Source: Syntrophomonadaceae bacterium (lineage in GTDB: Bacteria > Bacillota > Dethiobacteria > DTU022). From it: a DNA stretch of 9,118 nucleotides. The notes under the pieces are model-generated. The model had not been told where the DNA came from. It saw only the letters and a list, made by a program, of their open reading frames with translations, and did no database searches. Shown piece after piece: positions 1 through 4,965 of this stretch; within the stretch, counting starts at the first letter, position 1; every line of letters begins with the position of its first letter. The position numbers were made by a program, and so were the translations under genes. The stretch is from contig PXBM01000194.1 of the NCBI GenBank assembly GCA_003566935.1, positions 1-9,118 on the forward strand, read 5' to 3'.

Positions 1-879
1 ATACTTCTGATCATGCTCGCTGCAATCTGCTTTGGTTTGATTCCATTTTTCGCAACTATCGCTTACGCCAACGGTTTCAACCCTTTTACCGTGACCTTAT
101 TTCGGTTTGGCCTTGCCGCCGGTCTGCTTTATATATATATAAGAATAAGAAGGATAAACTACAGGGTAAGCACGGGGCAGTATTTTATGCTTTTCCAGGT
201 TGGGCTAATCGGTTACGGAGTGATGATGTTAACCATGGTCGCTTCATACAACTATATTCCTACCGGTTTAGCCACAACACTCCATTTTGTTTATCCCATT
301 GCAGTTATGGTTGGCTCAATCTTTATTTTCAAAGATAAAGTTGGCTGGAAGAGTATAACTGCCCTGGTTCTGTCAGTGGTTGGCATCTACTTCCTGGCAG
401 GTTTTAATGCGGAAGAAAGTTTAAACTTTTATGGGGTAAGCCTGGCTCTTGCATCCGGAGTGCTCTATGCTTATTATGTCCTGACCATCGCCAAGAGCAG
501 TTTAAGACAGGTTAGCGCTTTTGTCATTGCCTTTTATATTTCGTTTTTCAACGGCCTGGTCTTACTGGCGGTATGCGCTTTTACAGGTGACCTGTATTTA
601 AATATCACTTACCAGGGATTTTTAAGCACCCTTATGCTGGCGCTCGTCAGCACCTTTGTCGGCATGGTAGCCTTTCAAACAGGCCTTAAAATAGTACGTG
701 CTACCACTGCTTCCATCCTCAGCACCTTTGAACCGATCACCAGCCTCCTGGTTGGGGTTATTCTGCTGGCTGAAGTTCTTGCCTGGCACCATGTCCTCGG
801 CAGCCTGCTGATCATTCTCTCAGTTATAGCTGTATCTATCTTCGAGAAAAAGGCACCTCCGGTTGCATTAAATAAATAG
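1..879 (+). CDS. EamA/DMT-family membrane transporter, 5' end cut by window edge
   Basis: The frame is open from base 1 and ends at TAG 877-879. The first visible ATG (13-15) lies inside what should be the first helix: the preceding codons read I-L-L-I and run into LAAICFG, a usual EamA opening (KGYxLIxLAAxxFG). The true start is therefore almost certainly upstream. About 292 residues are present, close to a full-length 290-310-residue family member. The protein is almost wholly hydrophobic, with about ten predicted helices in two EamA halves. The second half carries the typical STFEPITSLLVGVILLAE segment near its end, and the protein finishes with a short basic tail (FEKKAPP...). DMT proteins export or import small metabolites, often amino acids or derivatives, across the inner membrane. 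The substrate cannot be read from sequence. No convincing terminator follows on the + strand before the opposing gene. Confidence 0.9.
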   Translation: MLLIMLAAICFGLIPFFATIAYANGFNPFTVTLFRFGLAAGLLYIYIRIRRINYRVSTGQYFMLFQVGLIGYGVMMLTMVASYNYIPTGLATTLHFVYPIAVMVGSIFIFKDKVGWKSITALVLSVVGIYFLAGFNAEESLNFYGVSLALASGVLYAYYVLTIAKSSLRQVSAFVIAFYISFFNGLVLLAVCAFTGDLYLNITYQGFLSTLMLALVSTFVGMVAFQTGLKIVRATTASILSTFEPITSLLVGVILLAEVLAWHHVLGSLLIILSVIAVSIFEKKAPPVALNK

Positions 880-997
880 TATCTGCCCAGCTATATTCAA
901 TAGAACTTGCCTGCTTAAGAAAACTGCACTTGCTGATTATTTAGGTCGGATAAATAGCTGTGGTTGTAATATGTCCCAGTTTCTATTGCTGCCCAAC

Positions 998-1029
998 AGA
1001 AAAGGTCCCGGTAGTGGAAGACCGGGACC
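998..1029 (-). terminator. Rho-independent terminator of the transglutaminase-like gene
   Basis: On the minus strand a perfect 9-bp stem (GGTCCCGGT / ACCGGGACC, bases 1029-1021 and 1012-1004) with an 8-nt loop is followed directly by TTTT at 1003-1000. It lies about 50 nt beyond the stop codon at 1079. On the + strand the same hairpin has no T-tract, so it serves the minus-strand gene. Confidence 0.85.
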
Positions 1030-1043
1030 CATTCCGGGTAATT

Positions 1044-1079
1044 AATGCATCTCTTAATAATATGAAGGAGGGATGCATT
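1044..1079 (-). repeat. Inverted repeat just after the transglutaminase-like stop codon
   Basis: AATGCATC (1044-1051) and GATGCATT (1072-1079) are perfect 8-nt inverted arms around a 20-nt spacer. The outer arm touches the stop codon at 1079-1081. It could form a 3'-end hairpin in the minus-strand mRNA upstream of the main terminator. It has no T-tract of its own and its function is unknown. Confidence 0.35.
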
Positions 1080-2290
1080 TATAAGATTAAGTTACTCCAG
1101 GTAGCGCTGAGGCTGCCACCGGAAAAGTTAACTTTAATTGACTGATCGCTATAGCTTTCTACAACATGCGATGTATGGGGCAGTTCCCCGAAATACTGGA
1201 AAGTCAAATCGACAGGCACCCAACCCCCTCCAGGCACTTCAAATTCAGCCCAGCTGTGACGGGCTCCGGCCAGTGAACCGGAAGTCATAGCTCCACGCTG
1301 CGGCCTGGCGAAACCGATTACTTCTCTGGCATTAATGCCCATTTCCCGAGATTTATTGATAAATGCAAGGGCTAAAGTGCGACAATTGCCGCTGCCTGCA
1401 TACATTTCATAAGCCTGACGGGCTTTATTTACTGTTTCATTAGTTGAACTAATGGCCACAGTGCGAACCCTTATATCGAAGTCTGCTCTGATTGTTTTTG
1501 TCTCACCGGGAGCAAGATCGCCGAGGCTAAAAGTGCTAACCCGCCCGGATGTTGATATGATGTTGTAGTTCACAGATCTTAGAGCGGTTGTCTGATAAGG
1601 GGAATTGTTTTCCAGGAGCGGAACCGCAACGGTGACATTATTTGATGGACTGGAACCGTTGTTGGTTACTGAGACTTCCATCCTGAAAGTGTAGTCTGCG
1701 GCTGTACCCCAGCTATAGGTTACAGGAGCTGTAACTGATACTGACTGTACTTCCGGCTTAGGTTCTTCCTTTATTTCTTCTTTTACAGGAGTCGGAGTTG
1801 CGGCCGGCTCTTCTGTTACAGTTTCAACAGGCTGAATCTCCTCTTCAGGCTCATTATTTTCTTCCTGCTTAGCCCTGTGATCCACTGGTGCACTTGCAGT
1901 GTTCTGAACAACTGTTGGTGTAGGTTCTTCTTGTTCATCAGAACCGGCAGCGCTGTTAGTTGCCTTGATACTGTCTTGATCATTGGCATTCTGCTCGTCT
2001 TTTACTTCATCTACATTGTCCTGCTTTTCATCAATTACTTCTTCCTCTTCTTGCTCAGAAGCCTCATCAAAATCAAAGTCATCATCTTTTTCAATATTTT
2101 TATCTAGCTTGCTTTCAACTGCTGCAACTTTTTCTTTTGAACTCTGACCATCCCAGGCTGCTTCCACTTTGCTGCCTGTTTGGGCTGCCGGGCTTTCACC
2201 AGCCAGCAGGAACAACCCTGCGCCTACCATTACTATTGCCACTACCAAACAAATACTTAAACTTTTTAACAATCCACTTTTCTTCTTCAT
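1079..2290 (-). CDS. Secreted/anchored transglutaminase-like protein with acidic linker
   Basis: A 403-residue protein if read from the ATG at 2290-2288. A TTG immediately before it (2293-2291) is also possible, but the Shine-Dalgarno AGGAGGG at 2306-2300 sits 9 nt from the ATG. Order of parts: basic N-terminus and one hydrophobic helix (about 10-30; signal peptide or anchor, no lipobox); a long low-complexity stretch rich in Glu, Asp, Pro and Thr (about 55-183); a beta-sandwich region resembling CARDB/DUF11 domains (about 185-275, with VSVTNNGSSPSNN and LAPGETK); and a transglutaminase-like core (about 285-365). The catalytic triad is visible as Cys303 in GNCRTLA, His345 in ARHSWAEF and Asp361 in PVDLT. 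The family includes protein crosslinking enzymes, amidases and proteases of the papain fold; which activity applies here is unknown. It acts outside the membrane. The gene stands alone, with its own promoter, a c-di-GMP riboswitch leader and a terminator. Confidence 0.92.
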   Translation of the reverse strand: MKKKSGLLKSLSICLVVAIVMVGAGLFLLAGESPAAQTGSKVEAAWDGQSSKEKVAAVESKLDKNIEKDDDFDFDEASEQEEEEVIDEKQDNVDEVKDEQNANDQDSIKATNSAAGSDEQEEPTPTVVQNTASAPVDHRAKQEENNEPEEEIQPVETVTEEPAATPTPVKEEIKEEPKPEVQSVSVTAPVTYSWGTAADYTFRMEVSVTNNGSSPSNNVTVAVPLLENNSPYQTTALRSVNYNIISTSGRVSTFSLGDLAPGETKTIRADFDIRVRTVAISSTNETVNKARQAYEMYAGSGNCRTLALAFINKSREMGINAREVIGFARPQRGAMTSGSLAGARHSWAEFEVPGGGWVPVDLTFQYFGELPHTSHVVESYSDQSIKVNFSGGSLSATWSNLIL

Positions 2291-2291
2291 C

Positions 2292-2317
2292 AAAAAAGTC
2301 CCTCCTTCTGAGGGACC
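2292..2317 (-). terminator. Riboswitch expression platform: terminator hairpin enclosing the Shine-Dalgarno
   Basis: On the minus strand GTCCCTC (2316-2310) pairs perfectly with GAGGGAC (2304-2298) around a 5-nt loop. Six Ts follow (2297-2292), giving a textbook intrinsic terminator that ends two bases before the ATG at 2290. The 3' arm is also the Shine-Dalgarno (AAGGAGGG, 2307-2300). When the hairpin is closed, transcription should stop, and any readthrough RNA would have its ribosome site buried. This is the output element for the two aptamers upstream. Confidence 0.85.
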
Positions 2318-2324
2318 GACAAAG
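2314..2324 (-). promoter_or_regulatory. Antiterminator strand complementary to the proximal aptamer
   Basis: The minus-strand segment CTTTGTCGGTC (2324-2314) is a perfect 11-nt complement of GACCGACAAAG (2434-2424), the 5' strand of the proximal aptamer. The last three bases of this segment are the first three of the terminator's 5' arm (2316-2314). The aptamer strand ends on the G equivalent to ligand-contacting G20. Pairing these two segments would destroy the ligand site and shorten the terminator stem from 7 to 4 bp. Ligand binding would do the reverse. Confidence 0.75.
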
Positions 2325-2341
2325 TTGAAACATACAATAAT

Positions 2342-2437
2342 CCTGTTTCGGTGGCCAGGCTATCTTTGCTCTTGTGAGCTTTAGACCCTTTAGCTTTGCG
2401 TCCCTGCCTTTCGACAGGTTTGCCTTTGTCGGTCAGG
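2342..2437 (-). promoter_or_regulatory. c-di-GMP-I (GEMM-I) riboswitch aptamer, gene-proximal copy
   Basis: The minus strand shows the GEMM-I signature: GGCAAACC, a hairpin capped by a GAAA tetraloop, GGGACGCAAAGC, then GGGTCTAAAG, a small hairpin, and GATAGCCTGGCCACCGA. The bases that select c-di-GMP are kept: G equivalent to Vc2 G20 at the first G of GGCAAACC, the A47 equivalent in CGCAAAG, and the C92 equivalent in CACCGA. An A at the G20 position would suggest the cGAMP-preferring variant; that is not the case here. The outer P1 stem is only CCTG/CAGG (4 bp), which suits a switching helix. It lies about 25 nt upstream of the terminator hairpin. Confidence 0.92.
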
Positions 2438-2513
2438 TTTTTTTAATTACCCAGTGAGTTTACCAGGCTCGCCGGGCATTTCTCCACTTTAAACGCTTTC
2501 TTTTCACAAATAA

Positions 2514-2613
2514 AACCTGTTTCGGTGGCCAGGCTATCTTGGCTCTTGCGAGCTTTAGACCCTTTAGCTTTGCGCCCCATCCTTTCAGATGGTTTGCCAT
2601 TATCGTTCAGGTT
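2514..2613 (-). promoter_or_regulatory. c-di-GMP-I (GEMM-I) riboswitch aptamer, distal copy
   Basis: This is a second GEMM-I aptamer, 174 nt upstream of the first. Over the 96-nt core (2516-2611) it matches the proximal copy at 84 positions by my alignment. Several changes in the tetraloop-capped stem are compensatory (CCTGTC/GGCAGG versus CCATCT/GGATGG), so the structure is maintained. The G20, A47 and C92 equivalents are all present. P1 is longer here (AACCTG/CAGGTT, 6 bp plus a possible G-U pair). No hairpin with a T-tract follows between 2513 and 2438, so this copy has no terminator of its own and probably shares the platform near the gene. Confidence 0.92.
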
Positions 2614-2635
2614 CATATATTAAATCTCTGTCCAT

Positions 2636-2664
2636 AGTATAGACTATTTCTTCTTTTGTGTCAA
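2636..2664 (-). promoter_or_regulatory. Sigma-A-type promoter of the riboswitch and transglutaminase-like gene
   Basis: The minus strand has a perfect -35 TTGACA (2664-2659), a 17-nt spacer and -10 TATACT (2641-2636). Transcription would start near 2629, about 15 nt before the distal aptamer, giving a leader of roughly 340 nt. The fit with the aptamer position supports it. Confidence 0.85.
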
Positions 2665-2772
2665 ATTAATTTTTAAAAAAGCTTCTTTTCTGGTAAATAA
2701 TAGTAAATAATTTCTTCGGTAGTTACAGAGGGCATTCCTTCTACTTTTTGCAGAAAGAAATGCAGTATTTTT

Positions 2773-3156
2773 TTATTGTTTATCTCTTTGCTTCTGCTGC
2801 CAGATCATATCATCAAGTGTACCCGGTGCATAGGGGCTGCCTGTCGGATTAGGCCTGTGCCTGCTGCCGGCATCTGCCGAAGTGTCTTCCTGTCCATTAT
2901 TATTTTCTTCCTCATCTTCTGAAGTAAGTTCCTCGTCTTCTGAAGCAAGTTTTATTTCATCAGGATCGAGCGGCACATAATCAAAATTCAAAGCTCCCGA
3001 CTGGCGATAAGATAACTTAAGCCATTCGGGCAGATCTGAACTAGCTGAAACCGGTTCAGCATTACCCGGCTTTTCTGCAAACAGTCCGCATCCGCAAAGA
3101 ATTAATAAGGAAGTTACTACAATAAGCAAGGACAGGAAGGGTTTAAACCAGTGCAT
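2773..3156 (-). CDS. Small acidic lipoprotein, unknown function
   Basis: I chose the ATG at 3156-3154 (127 residues). An AAGGAGG ribosome site lies 6-8 nt upstream, whereas the in-frame ATG at 3189 has none and would put 11 odd residues before the signal peptide. The signal peptide (MHWFKPF then a hydrophobic run to about residue 20) ends in lipobox LCGC, with Cys23 as the predicted lipidated residue. The mature part is hydrophilic: a stretch with LPEWLKLSYRQSG, then an acidic segment containing a duplicated seven-residue unit (xSEDEEL), then a Gly/Pro-containing tail ending in WQQKQRDKQ. No known domain is recognised. It is expected on the outer face of the cytoplasmic membrane. A promoter-like site lies about 60 nt upstream of the start. 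No strong terminator separates it from the riboswitch promoter downstream, which is on the same strand. Confidence 0.8.
   Translation of the reverse strand: MHWFKPFLSLLIVVTSLLILCGCGLFAEKPGNAEPVSASSDLPEWLKLSYRQSGALNFDYVPLDPDEIKLASEDEELTSEDEEENNNGQEDTSADAGSRHRPNPTGSPYAPGTLDDMIWQQKQRDKQ
2910..2951 (-). repeat. 21-nt tandem duplication inside the lipoprotein gene
   Basis: Two adjacent 21-nt units (2910-2930 and 2931-2951) differ at two positions and encode two copies of an acidic seven-residue unit (LASEDEE, LTSEDEE). The in-frame duplication lengthens the acidic linker. Confidence 0.8.
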
Positions 3157-3216
3157 GCCGCTCCTCCTTTCCTCCGAGGGTTTAAGCATTCCGATTTTTC
3201 CAAATGCTATATTTAA

Positions 3217-3245
3217 ATTATATCATGCTGCTGCCAGTGAGAACA
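3217..3245 (-). promoter_or_regulatory. Extended -10 promoter candidate for the lipoprotein gene
   Basis: The minus strand carries TGATATAAT (3225-3217), an extended -10 (TGn plus a perfect TATAAT). The -35 region at a 17-nt spacing is poor (TGTTCT, 3245-3240), as is common for extended -10 promoters. A start near 3210 gives a leader of about 54 nt before the ATG at 3156. Confidence 0.55.
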
Positions 3246-3261
3246 GATAAACCGGCAAGCC

Positions 3262-3405
3262 ATGCCCAGACAGGTCCAGATTTACCCGGCACCGGACAGC
3301 CCGGCTTTAGGTGAGGCAATTGCTGCCTTTTGCAAGGCTGAATTCAACAAGATGAAAATAATGGAGTTAACCCTGGAAGAAAAGGTCTTTTCCTGGCTTT
3401 ATTAA
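3262..3405 (+). CDS. Candidate 47-residue protein or gene remnant
   Basis: This short frame runs from ATG 3262 to TAA 3403-3405 and begins MPRQVQIYPAPDSPALGEAI. Codon use looks like a real gene, with many GCC/AAG/CTG/GAC codons. The predicted protein has a Pro-rich start, an amphipathic helix (LGEAIAAFCKAEFNK) and an acidic/hydrophobic end (LEEKVFSWLY). The frame is closed upstream by TGA at 3238, and no Shine-Dalgarno precedes the ATG. It converges with the membrane-protein gene, and a shared hairpin lies between the two stop codons. It is either a genuine small gene with weak initiation or the surviving tail of a decayed gene. I recognise no family. Confidence 0.4.
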   Translation: MPRQVQIYPAPDSPALGEAIAAFCKAEFNKMKIMELTLEEKVFSWLY

Positions 3406-3445
3406 AAATATGCACGCCCATGGGGGGCCTAATACGCAATATTTT
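3405..3445. terminator. Possible bidirectional terminator between convergent frames
   Basis: AAAATATGC (3405-3413) can pair with GCAATATTTT (3436-3445) with one bulge. An inner GCCC/GGGC stem (3416-3419, 3425-3428) lies inside. T-rich ends occur on both strands. It overlaps the stop codons of the 47-codon frame (3403-3405) and the membrane-protein gene (3444-3446). Confidence 0.4.
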
Positions 3446-4004
3446 ATCTGTGTTTCAAGGTTTTTATCAAGTGCTGCCCCTTTAACAGCAACCCAATCAT
3501 CAGGACTGCGAAGCTTAAAACGATAACGACCCACTTGATGAAAGTAAATACGGGGGCCAGGGTAGCAACAACTGGTGTTTCCAACGGGTAGCGATACATG
3601 ACCAGGGAAGCCGCGCTGTTTTCCAAGAAATCGAAAAGCCCTCCTGCCAGGGGCAGCAGGTTCACCAGCTTCCAGTTGCTGCCGGCAAAATAATCACGGT
3701 AAAGGTAAGATGTCGCAACAACCAGAAAGAACATATAGGCGAGCGGCCAGGCTACATCAAAGGTAAAACGGGAATAAATATAGTAGGCCCGACCTTCTTC
3801 GCCGTAAGCTTCAGCCATCTCGTAGAGGTCCGCTGAAGAGTAAATAAACGACGTATCCGGCGAAACATCCACATCGGTTATTTCACCAAGCTGTCCGGCC
3901 ATGTTGGGCAATACCAGAACCATGAAAAAGATAAAGACCAGCACCGCCACCAGTAAAAGCGGCAAGCCTGACATACGATAAAACCAGCTTGATAGTTTTT
4001 GCAA
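3444..4004 (-). CDS. Four-helix membrane protein, unknown function
   Basis: I favour the TTG at 4004-4002 (186 residues): the Shine-Dalgarno-like AGGTGA lies 5 nt upstream. The GTG at 4013 would add three residues, but its only SD-like sequence abuts it. Helices are predicted at about 13-33, 84-101, 115-135 and 144-173. A roughly 45-residue segment between helices 1 and 2, containing acidic residues and several tyrosines, probably lies outside. The sequence FDFLENSAASLVMYRYP in the third hydrophobic segment is distinctive and resembles conserved hypothetical membrane proteins of about 190 residues, but I cannot name a function. It ends with a basic tail (IKTLKHR), presumably cytoplasmic. It is a single gene with a perfect 20-bp palindrome just upstream of its ribosome site, suggesting local control by a DNA-binding regulator. 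Confidence 0.8.
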   Translation of the reverse strand: MQKLSSWFYRMSGLPLLLVAVLVFIFFMVLVLPNMAGQLGEITDVDVSPDTSFIYSSADLYEMAEAYGEEGRAYYIYSRFTFDVAWPLAYMFFLVVATSYLYRDYFAGSNWKLVNLLPLAGGLFDFLENSAASLVMYRYPLETPVVATLAPVFTFIKWVVIVLSFAVLMIGLLLKGQHLIKTLKHR

Positions 4005-4024
4005 AGGTATCACCTCGCCAGCAT

Positions 4025-4044
4025 ATGATAACCATGGTTATCAT
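4025..4044. promoter_or_regulatory. Perfect 20-bp palindrome, operator candidate
   Basis: ATGATAACCATGGTTATCAT reads the same on both strands. It ends about 20 bp from the membrane-protein start and 9 bp from its Shine-Dalgarno-like sequence, so it is probably in or next to the transcribed leader. A second, gapped copy of the outer half-sites (ATGAT-3-ATCAT) lies at 4071-4083. This symmetry is typical of dimeric repressor operators. No specific regulator can be assigned. It could alternatively form an RNA hairpin in the leader. Confidence 0.55.
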
Positions 4045-4135
4045 GATGTAGAGAAATTCTTCAGGTTAAAATGATGCTATCATACTTTACGGAACAAAGC
4101 ACTAATACTTAAGCAGAAAATATTAAACAGCAGAC

Positions 4136-4152
4136 CACGGCCGGCGGCCGTG
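4136..4152. repeat. GC-rich 17-nt inverted repeat in intergenic DNA
   Basis: CACGGCCG (4136-4143) and CGGCCGTG (4145-4152) are perfect inverted arms around one base. It sits in the divergent intergenic region 4005-4296, which is otherwise AT-rich. There is no clear T-tract on either side, so it is not an obvious terminator. Apart from this, the 4025-4044 palindrome and a promoter candidate near 4218, I see no gene in this stretch. Confidence 0.45.
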
Positions 4153-4217
4153 TAGGCTTTAAGTAGGTAATATGGGGTTGGGAATAGAAAGAGACCTCTT
4201 ACGGTGTTGCCCATGAT

Positions 4218-4246
4218 TTGAAAAAATAGCCGTGATGTGGTAATGT
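4218..4246 (+). promoter_or_regulatory. Promoter candidate of the 173-residue secreted protein gene
   Basis: TTGAAA (4218-4223), a 17-nt spacer and TAATGT (4241-4246), with TG at -15/-14 forming an extended -10 (TGGTAATGT). Start near 4253 leaves a leader of about 45 nt. The -10 hexamer is weak by itself; support comes from the same arrangement before the next gene. Confidence 0.45.
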
Positions 4247-4296
4247 CAGGTTAGGAAGTGTTGATCAATTACGCTCAATAAAGGAGCCAAGTAATC

Positions 4297-4818
4297 ATGG
4301 CTAACAGAATTAAGATCGCTCCATTAATATGTATATTAATAATGACAGCACTGCTGAGCAGCGGATTTTCTTTCGATTCATCCAACCCGGACAATCTTAA
4401 TGAGAAAAACATGACTACCGGTCAGATTTGGGCTGTCCAGGTTACAGCTGAGCCCGGTGAATCTGCAACCCTCGAACAAAATTTCGAAGCGGCACACGGT
4501 CCCTACGACGGCAAAGTTGACAAGGATTCTGCCGATCAAGTAAATAAGGATTCATTTGGTGTTGTTGAAAAGGATGACGGAACAAAGGAAGTTGTCAAAG
4601 GTGAAGACTATATAGGCAGCTACTTTCACATTGAACAGCTGGCCCATACAACAGGGGGCACCCTGAAACGCTACATCGACATCAGCAGCCCCTGGTCACA
4701 CGCATACCTGCACGAAGATATGTCGGTAATCGGAGAAGCTACCATTGAAGAATCCTTCAGCATGGATAATCTGGCGCCTGGTTCCGGCACCACTATAACG
4801 TGGCATGACCTTTTCTAA
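4297..4818 (+). CDS. Secreted protein of unknown function
   Basis: A 173-residue protein starting at ATG 4297 with AAAGGAG 8-10 nt upstream. Lys/Arg-containing residues 1-7 precede a hydrophobic signal segment (about 9-25, ending SSGFSF), with likely cleavage before DSSNPD. No lipobox is present; the only Cys (12) lies inside the signal. The mature protein is hydrophilic and acidic. It has a VQVTAEPGESATLEQNF segment suggesting beta structure, a short Asp/Lys-rich near-repeat (VDKDSAD, VNKDSFG, VEKDDG at about 74-95) and an aromatic/His-rich C-terminal part (YFHIEQLAH, SPWSHAYLHE, TTITWHDLF). I recognise no domain. It is monocistronic, with its own promoter candidate and a strong terminator, and precedes another secreted-protein gene on the same strand. 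The gene call is firm; the function is unknown. Confidence 0.85.
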   Translation: MANRIKIAPLICILIMTALLSSGFSFDSSNPDNLNEKNMTTGQIWAVQVTAEPGESATLEQNFEAAHGPYDGKVDKDSADQVNKDSFGVVEKDDGTKEVVKGEDYIGSYFHIEQLAHTTGGTLKRYIDISSPWSHAYLHEDMSVIGEATIEESFSMDNLAPGSGTTITWHDLF

Positions 4819-4844
4819 CTAGCAGCTATATTGAGCCTGATAAG

Positions 4845-4877
4845 CGCCTGGCCTTTTTGGCCAGGCGTTCTTGTTTT
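4845..4877 (+). terminator. Strong Rho-independent terminator
   Basis: A perfect 9-bp GC-rich stem CGCCTGGCC (4845-4853) / GGCCAGGCG (4859-4867) with a TTTTT loop is followed by TTCTTGTTTT. It lies 27 nt beyond the stop of the 173-residue secreted protein and separates it from the dockerin gene. Confidence 0.92.
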
Positions 4878-4897
4878 AGCTTTTGGGCTTGATATAG

Positions 4898-4927
4898 TTG
4901 ACGAATTTAATCAAATCATGGTAATGT
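4898..4927 (+). promoter_or_regulatory. Promoter candidate of the dockerin-containing gene
   Basis: TTGACG (4898-4903), an 18-nt spacer and TAATGT (4922-4927) with extended TG. The 11-mer TGGTAATGTCA (4919-4929) is repeated exactly at 4238-4248 before the previous gene. A competing -10, TATAAT at 4933-4938, is a perfect hexamer but has no good -35 at the right distance. Confidence 0.45.
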
Positions 4928-4965
4928 CATAATATAATAGCGATTAGCGAAAAGGGACAACGGAA

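Noticed and set aside
1064..1080. Perfect-looking Shine-Dalgarno GAAGGAGGGATG on the + strand
   Set aside because: The ATG is only one base after the motif and is followed by two codons and a stop. It is more simply part of the inverted repeat after the minus-strand gene.
960..1145. + strand frame of 61 codons across the terminator
   Set aside because: It runs through the terminator hairpin and into the 3' end of the opposing gene, has no ribosome site, and the protein has no recognisable features.
1877..2328. + strand frames antisense to the transglutaminase-like gene
   Set aside because: They are mirror images of its Glu/Asp/Lys-rich and signal regions, with unnatural composition.
2342..2613. 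cGAMP-specific GEMM-Ib variant as the identity of the two aptamers
   Set aside because: Both copies keep G at the position equivalent to Vc2 G20; the cGAMP-preferring class has A there. Binding data could still overturn this.
4172..4216. Possible 14-codon leader peptide (begins MGLGIERDLL)
   Set aside because: The SD-like AGG is too close to the ATG, there is no associated attenuator structure, and it lies upstream of the promoter candidate at 4218.
4136..4296. Insertion-sequence remnant in the divergent intergenic region
   Set aside because: The GC-rich inverted repeat and atypical sequence hinted at it, but there is no transposase fragment, no paired terminal repeats and no target-site duplication.
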